Source: Anaeromyces robustus
Taxonomy: Eukaryota; Neocallimastigomycota; Neocallimastigomycetes; Neocallimastigales; Neocallimastigaceae
Direction: 5' to 3'
DNA: 27,500 nucleotides
Assembly: GCA_002104895.1 (NCBI GenBank)
Contig: MCFG01000263.1
Location: forward strand, 1-27,500
The notes beneath the pieces were generated by a model. That model searched no databases. It was not told the origin of the DNA and worked only from the letters and a program-made list of their open reading frames with translations. A program made the position numbers and the translations under genes. Every line of letters starts with the position of its first letter. Positions within the stretch are counted from its first letter, which is position 1. Positions 1 to 9,250 of the stretch are shown here, piece by piece.

Positions 1-944
1 AATTCACTTTGACATTTTGTACCACAGTATTCTTCACCTGTACCACATTTTCCATTTTCACCACAACATTCATTAGCTTGACATACTAAATAATAATTTT
101 TTGGACCACAATAGTAATCGGCAGATACACAAATACCATAATCGGAATTACAACCATTTCTTTTTTCACAATAATCTTCACCATAGCCACATCTACCATT
201 CTTACCACAACAACTGTAAATACTACTTTCATTACAAAAACCATAACCTTGTCCACATTTTTCATTATATCCATCATATAAACTGCTTTCATAATTAACA
301 CATTTATCAGATTTTAAAAAGTTAATAAAGTCTTGGACAGTTTCTGCTTCATTTTTTGAGATAATACGGAAATCGTATCTTACAGGTTCCTTATTTTTAT
401 AGGAAGATAATAAACTTTCATAAAAAGGAACAACATTATTTAAACAATCTTTACTACGACAAATTTTATATTTAATATCATTAAAATAAGATTTATCATA
501 GATGTTTTCAAATCCATTTTTAATAAGATTATAAAAATATGGACATTCCTTTTTGTAAAAGTTATTATATTGATTATGTTCAAAACAAAGTAAATTACCA
601 AGATTATATTTAACCTCTAATGAAGAAATAAGTTCATAATTACGAAGAACACCACTTTCCTTTAATTGTTCATAATTAAAGTCAGATTCTTCATAATCAT
701 TATTAAGGAAATAATTATAACAAACAGATTCTATAGGATTGTTATAAAATTTTTTACTTTTCTTAGTATTAAATACATTACAAAAGCTGTCAATATCTTC
801 ATGGGTGTAATATTCACTATCTTTCAAAATATATTTTTCAAAAGATGGAAAAGAGTCTTTACAACCTTCTAATACATTGTTTTCAACACTAGCAAATACC
901 GTTGAAGCACAGAGAAGAAGAATAACTTTTTTAAAAGATGTCAT
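1..944 (-). CDS. Secreted chitin-binding (CBM18) protein, partial
   Basis: The frame starts at the ATG at 944-942 and stays open for 314 codons to the left edge, so the C-terminus is missing. Residues 1-18 form a signal peptide (basic KK, then a VILLLC-type core, cleavage near FA|S). Residues 19-225 are a polar region with scattered cysteines (Cys28 onward) and no domain I recognise. Two hevein-like CBM18 modules follow. Module one spans about 229-265 (Cys230, Cys237, CC245-246, C252-G253, Cys259). Module two spans about 279-311 (C279-G280, Cys288, CC293-294, G298, C300-G301, Y306-C307, Cys311). CBM18 modules bind chitin or N-acetylglucosamine polymers, so the protein probably acts at the cell wall or outside the cell. 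The start is the only ATG that gives a signal peptide, and AT-only spacer lies upstream. What the N-terminal region does is unknown. The CBM18 call is firm; enzyme activity is not shown. Confidence 0.88.
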   Translation of the reverse strand, partial: MTSFKKVILLLCASTVFASVENNVLEGCKDSFPSFEKYILKDSEYYTHEDIDSFCNVFNTKKSKKFYNNPIESVCYNYFLNNDYEESDFNYEQLKESGVLRNYELISSLEVKYNLGNLLCFEHNQYNNFYKKECPYFYNLIKNGFENIYDKSYFNDIKYKICRSKDCLNNVVPFYESLLSSYKNKEPVRYDFRIISKNEAETVQDFINFLKSDKCVNYESSLYDGYNEKCGQGYGFCNESSIYSCCGKNGRCGYGEDYCEKRNGCNSDYGICVSADYYCGPKNYYLVCQANECCGENGKCGTGEEYCGTKCQSE

Positions 945-2535
945 TGATATATTTATTTATTAATTTATTTATTTATTATTTATTTGATTTCTTTTTGATT
1001 TTTGATTTTTAATTTTTTAATTTTTATTTTTGATTTTTAATTTTTAATTTTTTTATTTTATTTTTTTATTTTTTTTTTATTTTATTTTTTATTTTTAATT
1101 TTTTTTTGTTGTTTTTATTAAAAAAAAAAAAAGAAAAAAAAATGAAGAAAAAAAAAAATGAAGAAAAAAAAAAAAATAAGAAAATTTATTTTATATTTTA
1201 TATTTTATATTTTATATTACATATTATTATGTATTATATGTATGTACTATTTATTATTTGATATTGAGAATATATTATAAAATACAAAATAAGGGTAAAA
1301 GTATAGTATTACAAAACATTTATAAAATAATAGATTATAATATATTATATTATAGAGTACTAATATATTATTGATATATTAATAATATATTGATAATATA
1401 CCTATAAAAATATATTATCAATCCAATTAAATTATTGTACCACAAATTAAAAATTTAATTCAATAAAAATGGATGGTTAATAATTTTATTAATTATAATT
1501 CTATTTTTTTGCTTTTTTTTTTTTTTTTTTTATTATTTAATAAAATAATATATTATTTAATTGTCATTGAAAATCCGTTTATACGATGATGAATCTTTAT
1601 TTAAATGTATTACATTAAATTTTGTATATAATACGGTTTTGAATTAATGTAATACATTTAAAATAATTATTCAAGCCACAATAATAGTTATGTATTCATT
1701 ATATTATTTTAACTTATTTATTTAAATTTTATAATTTTATATATACTCAAATATTTAAAAATTCATCAATAATCATTATTTTCTATTCTGAAAAATGTAA
1801 ATTTTTTTTTATAATAGATAAATCTAAATTATAATTAAAATATAAAAATACATATTCAATTTCTTTTACTTTTATTTTCTTTTTCACGTATTGTCCTTTG
1901 TTTTTTTTCATTTCAATGACATCTTTTTTTTCTTTTTTTTTCCATTGCATGAAAAATAGAAAAATTTTCATCTAATAAGGAAATTATTTTTTTTTTCATA
2001 TATTTTTTTTTAATATTTTAAATGATATAAATTAATTAAGAAATTAATCTACACTATTAAATTTATAATATAATATAAATTAAACTAACTTTATTATATT
2101 TTTTTTATTTGGAGATTTAAAAATCATTTTATAAATATCAAAAATATTTAATAATATTTAAAAGTTTTTCTTTTCTTTTCTTTTTTTTTTATTTTTTTTT
2201 TTATTTAATTTTTTATTATAAAAATAATATTTTGCTTCAAAAAAATGTATATATATTATATATATTTAGATATTAATTCATCACAATTATATGTAATATA
2301 TACCTTTCATTTTTAGTAAATATTATTATTAATTATAAAGAAAAAAAAAAAAGAATATCATCTCTATCCTACTCTTGAAAAGATTTCTTTTGCTTTTGAT
2401 ATATATTTTTAACTACATCTTTTTAGATTTATTTTATTTGAAAATAATTTATTTATTATTATTTACTAATTTTATTTTAATATTTAAATTACTATTTTTT
2501 GGTGTATTATTCATAGTAATTGAAACTTTACTTCT
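945..2535. other. AT-only intergenic spacer
   Basis: Upstream region of the minus-strand CBM18 gene. It is dominated by T-runs and A-runs (960-1190), ATATTA-type stretches and poly-T near 1500-1530. Apart from the hairpin at 1600-1662 I see no gene or RNA. Short ORFs at 1783-1971 (minus) and 2375-2566 (plus) are low-complexity Lys/Phe/Leu/Ile strings explained by base composition. Confidence 0.6.
1600..1662. repeat. Perfect 19-bp inverted repeat (hairpin)
   Basis: The left arm at 1600-1618 (TTTAAATGTATTACATTAA) is the exact reverse complement of 1644-1662, with a 25-nt loop. Pairing continues outward imperfectly to about 1590 and 1671 (TGAAT against ATTCA). Inside and just outside, AAAATCCG near 1570 and CGGTTTT near 1634 are also complementary, which suggests a larger nested fold-back. 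It could be a small foldback transposon remnant or a structured RNA. Confidence 0.65.
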
Positions 2536-2600
2536 TAAATTATTATATCCATCATATATTCTATGAATATTAAGAATATATGATGGATATGATAACTTTA
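2536..2600. repeat. Long hairpin next to the stop of a relic ORF
   Basis: Arms 2545-2562 and 2573-2590 are perfect 18-bp reverse complements (ATATCCATCATATATTCT) around a 10-nt loop. After one mismatch the pairing continues at 2540-2543/2592-2595, and then, with a bulged C, to about 2536/2600. The structure ends directly at 2601-2603, the stop codon of the minus-strand relic to its right. It could act as a 3' end or processing signal, or be a fold-back element. Confidence 0.7.
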
Positions 2601-3142
2601 TTACTTCTTTCTTTTTATTAGTCTTCTATACCATTCTAAATCATTAGGAATATAAATATAATAAATGTATTTTTTACCATATTTATCATTTTCTTTTTTA
2701 TAAGAAGCAATTTTATTATATAAAATTTCATTATTTAGAAATAATATTTTTACATCAAGTGATGTATCAAATATATATTTACTGGTTTTATTGAATTAGT
2801 AGTTAAACTCCCATATAAATAACAATCATTTATTATATCATTAGGGTTTCTATTACTATTAAAATATTTATTATCTGCTATAATTGCAGATGGATATAAT
2901 ATATTTTGAAAATAATCATCAACTTCACTATCTACTTTAATTTAAGGAAGTTTGGGACCCGAAGGATTATTATTATCATATATTTTACGTAATTCAGGTA
3001 TAATATCTACTATAGTTTCTCTAAAAATTATTATTATTATTTTTACCATTAAATACCCATAAATAACTATTATTAATTTTAGAATTCTTAGCTATATTTC
3101 CAGTATTGTCTGCCGCTGCTAAAACTAATAACAAAATTTTTT
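2601..3142 (-). pseudogene. Broken ORF of unknown family, possibly secreted
   Basis: Read on the minus strand, this stretch gives protein-like sequence in several frames. It begins near 3142 with a hydrophobic run (ILLLVLAAAD, like the end of a signal peptide), then NIAKNSKINNSYLWVFNGK. A frame change follows at the AAT run near 3030, then RETIVDIIPELRKIYDNNN and PSGPKLP, an in-frame TAA, then IKVDSEVDDYFQNILYPSA. A second frame change near 2780 leads to DTSLDVKILFLNNEILYNK and NDLEWYRRLIKRKK before the stop at 2601-2603. GC content and codon variety are visibly higher than in the flanks, which argues for real former coding sequence. I do not recognise the family. No start codon is in frame with the hydrophobic run. 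The breaks may be decay, or homopolymer errors in the assembly. Confidence 0.45.
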
Positions 3143-3358
3143 ATTTCCAAAATTATTTATGATCACAATTCACTCGACATATAATAAATGATAATAAAAA
3201 TATTAAAGTTAATAATTTAATTATATAATATTAAATTTGTTATTTCGTTTAAACAGTAAAAACATTTTAAAAAATTATAAATAATAATAATTTAAAAAAA
3301 AATAACAAAATTGTATTAATTCTTAAATTTATAATAATGAAATATTAAATAATAATAA

Positions 3359-3972
3359 CTAATAATAATAATAAAAATAATATTTAAATATTATACGTGG
3401 AGTATTCATTAGTAATTTAAATATTTTACGAATATAATAATGTTTTTTATATCTAACAAAAGAAGATGAATATACAATTTTATTATCTTCATAAGTAATA
3501 CCATGCCAATAGTATTTATCATAATAAATTAATACATAAATTATAAACTTTTTTACAATTATTATGAATTAATTATGTTAAATAGCATAATTTTATTATT
3601 AATCAGTCAGTATAATTATTAATATCTATATTTAAATTTAATATATAATTATGATCTTTTAATATTCTATCAATTTTTTTATAATTATTTAAATATTTAT
3701 TATTAAAATTAAAATTTATATTTCCAGAAATTAATGTATATGAATATGAATCTAGATGGTTTAATTTTCCATTATATTGTGGATCAATTATATTTATTAA
3801 CATACTTTTAATATCATAATTATTATTTAATTTTACTATCATTATTTTCATTAATACTACTTGTGTTTGTGTTTTTAACAGTTATCTTAAAATTAGAAGC
3901 AATTTTAATAAAATTAATATTATATCTTTCTGAATTTTCTAGGACCATCTTTTTATCTACTGTTAATAACAT
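3359..3972 (-). pseudogene. Broken minus-strand coding relic, unknown family
   Basis: Two coding-like blocks. The first starts with an ATG at 3972 (MLLTVDKKMVLENSERYNIN) and, after a frame change near 3850, continues in the frame that stops at 3603-3605 (KSMLINIIDPQYNGKLNHLD, then SYSYTLISGNINFNFNNKYL). The second block, about 3575 down to the TAG at 3359-3361, has a hydrophobic start (FIIYVLIYY) and then YYWHGITYEDNKIVYSSSF, followed by a basic Tyr-rich tail. It lies on the same strand as the relics at 2601-3142 and 4330-4629, so all three may be parts of one decayed gene or gene family. No known domain is recognised. Introns instead of frameshifts are possible, but no convincing splice pairs were found. 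Confidence 0.4.
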
Positions 3973-4329
3973 TTATTTTTAATTATATAAATTATATATT
4001 ATATTAAAAAAATAATTAATGATTATTATTAAATAAAATAAAATTGATACTTTTAATTAATATTAAATATATTATATAGAATTGGTTCTTTTTAATTAAT
4101 AATCAATAAATTTATATATATATAAATAAAATAATTTAATAATTTAATAATTAAATAATCTAATAGTTTTTATGATTAAAATAGAAAAAAAAATTTCTTT
4201 TTAATAAATATATAATATTTTATTTCATTATATAATATATATATTATTATTATTATTTATATAATAATTTATTTACATATAATATGGATATTTATATATT
4301 TATATAATCATGTATATATACTAAAATTT

Positions 4330-4629
4330 TTAGATAAAAAAAATATTTATTTTAAAATCTTCAGAAAGAATATTTTTATCTACTGAATTATCTTTACGTA
4401 ATACTTCGATAATTTCTCTTTTACTATACTTATTTTCTTCGGAATAAGTAATAATATATTCTTTACCATCGATAACCGCAGAAAAAATAAAGAAATGATA
4501 AAGTTCTGTTGATTTTTTTAATTTTATATCTTTTATTTTTATTTTATCATAGGAAATAAAAAAAAAGATATTTGTGAAAAGAGAATAATAAAGAATATTA
4601 AATATATTTAATATTTTACCAAATATATC
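4330..4629 (-). pseudogene. Coding-like ORF fragment without a start codon
   Basis: On the minus strand, 99 codons are open between a TGA at 4630-4632 and the TAA at 4330-4332. The first third is hydrophobic (LNIFNILYYSLFTNIFF), then comes a lysine-rich stretch, then clearly protein-like sequence: STELYHFFIFSAVIDGKEYI, ITYSEENKYSKREIIEVLRK, DNSVDKNILSEDF. There is no ATG near the left end of the frame, so this is an exon or the remains of a broken gene. It may belong with the relics to its left. The family is not recognised. Confidence 0.4.
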
Positions 4630-5230
4630 TCATAAAATATTTAATAAATATGATAAAAATTATAAAATATTGTGATTGATATGATCTACAAATGAATAAA
4701 CATAATTAAAATAGTTGATATTAATTTTAATCAATCATAATAATAATATTTCAAATATAAAAAATAAAAATATTAAAATTGAAAAAGGTAATAAGAAGTT
4801 TTTTATTAAACACTTAAATCAAAATATATATATATTAATTTTTTTTAATTGGATTTTCTAAAAGTTTAATATATAATAAATTATATTTTCATCAACAAAT
4901 TTATTATTTAATAATAAAAATATTTTCTTATAAAGAATTAAATGTAGTTAAAAAAATATTTTACTTTTATTAAAACATGATAAATATAAATCAATATTAC
5001 TATAAAATGAAAAATATTTTATTATTACTATCCTATAATATTCATAATAAAGTTAAATTTTTGTTATATTTTAATAGGATATAAAAATATTATTATTATA
5101 TATTATTTAGATTTTACTGCATATAAAGTAATATTTGAATATTTGATTATAAATAATTAGTTAATTAATTAATAAATAATAAATAATAAAAAAATAAATG
5201 TTGTGACTCATTATTATAAAAAATACCATT

Positions 5231-5260
5231 TCAAAACTTTTAATCACTTAAAAGTTTTGA
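5231..5260. repeat. Perfect 13-bp hairpin followed by T-rich tract
   Basis: TCAAAACTTTTAA at 5231-5243 pairs exactly with 5248-5260 across a 4-nt loop (TCAC). ATTTT repeats follow downstream. It resembles an intrinsic terminator in form, but no gene ends here, so the function is open. Confidence 0.6.
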
Positions 5261-6242
5261 TAAAATATATATTCTATTCTATTTTATTTTATTTTATTTT
5301 ATTTTTTTTTATTTTTTATTTTATATATTTTAGTTATACATATATTTAATTTTAATAAAAAATATATTAAAAAATTTATTTATTTAATTGTAATATAAAT
5401 TAATTATATATTATAAAATTATAAAATTTAATAATTATATTTAATTTAATTCATATAAGCATTTAAATCATAAATTCAACAATATTTGTTCCATCAATTC
5501 TATATCTTTGTAAATTCTAATTATAATATTGATTTTATTACTTCTTCTTAATATTCTTTTATCTCGTTTCTTAATCACTGTAAGATAAAAATTCTTCTTT
5601 TTTAATATATATATTAATTTATATTAAGGTTTTTTTTTTTTTGGTAATAATTTATTTATTTAGTTATTAAAAGATTTTGATATTATTAGTTAAATATTCA
5701 ATATCGTTATAGTAATTTCAGAAAAAAATAATTATAATTATTTGTTCGACATATATTTTTAATTTTATAAAAAAAGTATTTATTATATGTTTAAAGTATA
5801 TAAATGGTAAGTTTAAAAGAGTTTTATAATATATATTTCATATATTTCATATATTTCATTATTATTTTCTACATCTTTATAACAATTTTTTTTTTAAATC
5901 TCCAAAGACATTTTATAATGCAGTATATAATATTTAATATTTCTATATTGGGAAAAAATTTTTTAATATATATAAATAAAATAAAATAAAATAAAATAAA
6001 ATATAATAAATAGTGAAGCAAAACGTGTATTAAACTATATAAAAATAAAATTTAATAGATAATTACATAAATTTTTTTATACATTTTTTAGAAATGCAAC
6101 ATTTCCGTTAAAAAAAAAAAAAAAAACAGCATTTTTTTTTTTTTTTTGATATTTACAAATAATTTCTATAAATATTTTTTAAATAATAAAATATAAAATA
6201 TATTTATATTTATTGATTTATTATTTCTCTAATTTTTATTTG

Positions 6243-6345
6243 TTATTTGTTCAATATTCAATTTAAATCTATTGTTGTTACAATTGTTAAAACCTGATTT
6301 TTTATTTTTGTATCCAAGTTAATAAATTAAATATTGAACAAATAA
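6243..6345. repeat. 16-bp inverted repeat, MITE-like
   Basis: TTATTTGTTCAATATT at 6243-6258 is the exact reverse complement of 6330-6345; the interior is 71 bp. Outside the arms, CTAATTTT near 6230 matches the complement of AAAATTAAAG at 6345-6353, with a 6-nt duplication (TATTTG) in the left arm. The interior (TTGTTGTTACAATTG, AACCTG) is less AT-pure than its surroundings. This fits a short non-autonomous inverted-repeat element of about 100-125 bp; no target-site duplication is certain. Confidence 0.45.
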
Positions 6346-7780
6346 AATTAAAGTAGAAAATGAATTTTTTTTTTTTTTTTTTTTTTTTTTACAGAAATGC
6401 CCCACTTTTTAAAATTTTTATTGTTATCCAATATTACATTGTATACAAATGTATACAAATATATTGAAATTTAAATTAAATTTTTATTAAATTTTTATTA
6501 AATCTAAATTAAATTTTTTTTTTTTTTGTTAAACTCAATAATTTTTTAATTTTTTTTAATATTATAAATAAATAAATAAATAAATAGAATATAAATAAAT
6601 TAATAATATAAATAAAAAAATAAGTATATAGTAAATAAATAAATAAATTATTTTCCTTTTCTCAAAAAATAAAAAAAATTTGAAAAAACAATTTTATTAT
6701 AAAATAATTTTTAATATATATAAAAGAAATATTTAATTAAATTAAAAAGAAGCACATTACGATATATATATTATTATTATAAATACAATATCAATGAATT
6801 TATTAAGTATTTATCTTTTTTTTTTTTTTTTTGATATTATAAAATAAATAAATAAATAAATAATAATATTAATTAAATAAATAAATAAAGATTAAATGAC
6901 ACATGAATTATAAATATAAATATAAATAAAGTATTAAAACTTATTTAATTAAAGAAATAAAATACAAATTCTTCTGTAATCATTTTTTATTATTATATTA
7001 AATATTATGTATAATGTATTATAAAAATAAAAAAATTTTTTAATTATTTTATTTGATTTTCTTTCTATTCTTAATAGAAATAATTAAATATAAAAAAAAA
7101 TATTATCATTAAACAATTTATAGAAATCTATATAAGATATCTACTTAAAATAAATAAATAAATAAATAAATAATAATTAGATAAATAAATAAATGTGGTA
7201 CAACAAATTTACACAAAAAATATACAAAAATAATTTAATTTGGTGAAATGAATAACATTCATATTTATAATAATATAAAAAAAATAATAACGAATAGATT
7301 TATTTATTTTTTAAAAAAAAAAATTTTTTTTATTAAAAATTAAAAATTTCCATTATTCTTTATTATTATAATTATTAATTATTAATTATTAATTTTGGGT
7401 ACAAAGAATAAAATAATAAAAAATTGAAATGGAAAAATACATAAATAATTTTACATTTATCTTTATAATTGTAATAGAAATTGATAATAATTAAAAACAT
7501 TTTTATTACCCCACAATTAAAAACATTTTTATAAAACATATAAAAATTAAAGAGAAATAATAATTCATTTCATTAATTCATTTCATAATTCATATTATTG
7601 AAATATTTATATGAAATATTGTTATATATTATTATTATGTTATTATGTATTATAAATTAAATAAATTAATATTTATTAATACATAATATTCTTTTTTTTT
7701 TTTTTTTTTTTTAATGGTATAACTGATAGTTATGTGTGTGTTTTTTTTTCAAATGATAAACAGATGATAGAAAATTTTAA

Positions 7781-7954
7781 ATGTTTGTAATTAAAAGACT
7801 CAAGTTACTGAAGTTTGATTCTTCATATCCTAGCCAAGGTATATATGGTACTTTATTCCATGTATTGATACTAATAATAATAACATCATTGCTGATTAAT
7901 TCAATTGTTATCTTGATAGAAAAGCAGTCTCAAATATGTTGGTTAATTGTTTAA
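7781..7954 (+). CDS. Possible 57-residue membrane peptide (doubtful)
   Basis: An ATG at 7781 opens 57 codons to the TAA at 7952-7954. The product would begin MFVIKRLKLLKFDSSYPSQG, followed by a hydrophobic stretch (about residues 23-47, rich in Leu/Ile) and a polar end. Codons such as CTC, CTG, AGC and CCT are rare in the flanks and make this stand out from AT noise. It could equally be a relic of a larger gene together with 7981-8195. No family is recognised and no splice sites are evident. Confidence 0.22.
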   Translation: MFVIKRLKLLKFDSSYPSQGIYGTLFHVLILIIITSLLINSIVILIEKQSQICWLIV

Positions 7955-7980
7955 CAAAATAAAAAGGAAAGGTACTTGTA

Positions 7981-8195
7981 TTGAACATTTAATACTTATA
8001 CTATATTGATTGTAATATTGAGATTGTTACTGGCAAAGGTCCAGGTTCCATTAAGGATAAAATAAATATATATTATGATGAATTATGTAATGTAAAGGTG
8101 TAGCTGATACATTTATGGATACTAATTATAATTAGTTGTGATATTGAACTTGTTACTGCATTGTACAGGTCTAATTATGATTTAATGTTGTCTTA
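7981..8195 (+). pseudogene. Weak coding relic with an internal repeat
   Basis: Two similar blocks lie 126 bp apart: one at 8011 (reads CNIEIVTGKGPGSIKD) and one at 8137 (reads CDIELVTALYRSNYDL). Frames are interrupted by TAG and a shift near 8100. The DNA is visibly less AT-rich than its flanks. It may be the remains of a repeat-containing protein; the family is unknown. Confidence 0.22.
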
Positions 8196-8841
8196 GAAAA
8201 GTCAAAATTATAAGAAAAAAAAAATTTTTTTTTTATATAATTTTTGAAAATTCGAAAAAAATTGGCATATACAAAAATAGAAAATTTAAAATAAAAAATG
8301 GAACAATTCCAAAAAAAAAAAAAAGCATTATTTTTTTATGTACAAAAAAAATTAAAATTAATATTGAAATAAATACAAAAAAAAATTAAAATTAATATTG
8401 AAATAAATACAAAAAAAAAATTAAAATTATTAATAACTAATTATTAAAATATAAGAATGATTATTAGTATAGTTTTATTAGAATATATTCTATTTTTATT
8501 CTTAAATAAATAAAAATAAATGTTCTTATTTTTTAATATTAGAGAATAAAAAAAAAGAATTACATTGATTTTAATAATATATAATAAAATTAAAAAAAAT
8601 AATACCTCATTATTCAAATATTTTATTTTACAAAAGACATTTACAATTTCAAAAAAAAAAAAAATTTTTTTAATAATATTCCTTTTTTGTATAGTTTTTA
8701 AATTGTTATTATAATATAAATAATAAAACAATAATAACAAATAAAATAAAATAAAATTAATAGATATATTTAATTATTTTATAATAAAAAAAAAGCATTA
8801 TTATTATAAAAGTAAAAATAATTATTTTTGTGTAATCATTG

Positions 8842-8875
<34 letters not shown>

Positions 8876-9213
8876 TGTACAAAATTAATATTGTTATTAT
8901 TTTTAATAATTGAAAAAAAAATTTTTTTTTTTCTTTTATAATAATTTTAATTAATTTTGTGGAAAATTAAATAAAAATTAATATTGTTACTATCTTATTA
9001 ACTTTGAAAATTTTTTTAAAATCTATAAGAATAAAAAAATATTTAAATAACTTCAAAAATCATCATTTATTTTTTTTTCTAAATTAAAATAAATAAATAA
9101 AAATAATTAAATATATATATATAAGTAAATATATATATATAAATAAAAAAAAATAAAAAAAATAAATATATATATATATAAATTAAATAAATATATATAT
9201 ATTTATATTGAAA

Positions 9214-9218
<5 letters not shown>
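8196..9218. other. AT-only spacer upstream of the M15 gene
   Basis: Nothing coding is supported. It contains the 33-nt tandem repeat at 8341-8429, poly-T at about 8840-8870, and alternating TA tracts (9110-9205) close to the gene start. A 98-codon minus-strand frame (8444-8740) is Ile/Leu/Asn/Phe low complexity and is treated as chance. Confidence 0.55.
8341..8429. repeat. 33-34 nt tandem repeat, about 2.6 copies
   Basis: Copies at 8341-8373 and 8374-8407, plus a partial one at 8408-8429, each begin TAC followed by an A-run and then TTAAAATTAATATTGAAATA. They differ mainly in A-run length, so this looks like a recent slippage or duplication event. Confidence 0.75.

Positions 9219-9248
<30 letters not shown>
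9219..9248 (+). promoter_or_regulatory. Uninterrupted A-tract leader at the M15 start codon
   Basis: Thirty A residues run directly into the ATG (the last A is the A of ATG), behind TA-alternating tracts at 9110-9205. A-rich leaders are common in AT-rich eukaryotes. A tract this long may exclude nucleosomes or shape translation initiation, but the role is inferred. It also supports this ATG as the start. Confidence 0.45.

Positions 9249-9250
<2 letters not shown>

Larger units (their letters stand above)
4633..7780. other. AT-only spacer with fold-backs and AAAT tracts
   Basis: No gene is supported here. Contents: a perfect 13-bp hairpin (5231-5260), a 16-bp inverted repeat (6243-6345), ATTTT runs near 5278-5310, poly-T at about 6363-6391, and short AAAT arrays near 6565-6590, 6841-6865 and 7151-7195. 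The 61-codon frame at 5804-5989 is Phe/Ile/Tyr low complexity and is not credible. Confidence 0.6.

Noticed and set aside
86-301. Frames on both strands inside the CBM18 gene
   Set aside because: Out-of-frame readings of the supported CBM18 coding sequence.
2375-2566. 63-codon plus-strand frame
   Set aside because: Hydrophobic low-complexity string whose end falls inside the hairpin at 2536-2600; no support as a gene.
3030-3055. GTAAAA...TTTTTAG as an intron joining two relic frames
   Set aside because: Only about 26 nt, far shorter than the 87-627 nt introns of the LRR gene; a frame break is more likely.
5804-5989. 61-codon plus-strand frame
   Set aside because: Phe/Ile/Tyr low complexity in AT-only spacer, with an internal ATATTTC repeat.
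7809-7825. tRNA T-arm look-alike (TGAAG stem, 7-nt loop TTTGATT)
   Set aside because: No matching acceptor stem, anticodon arm or D-arm can be placed upstream, and the T-loop lacks the usual TTC.
8444-8740. 98-codon minus-strand frame
   Set aside because: Made almost only of Ile, Leu, Asn, Lys, Phe and Tyr with no signal or domain; T-rich strand composition explains the lack of stops.
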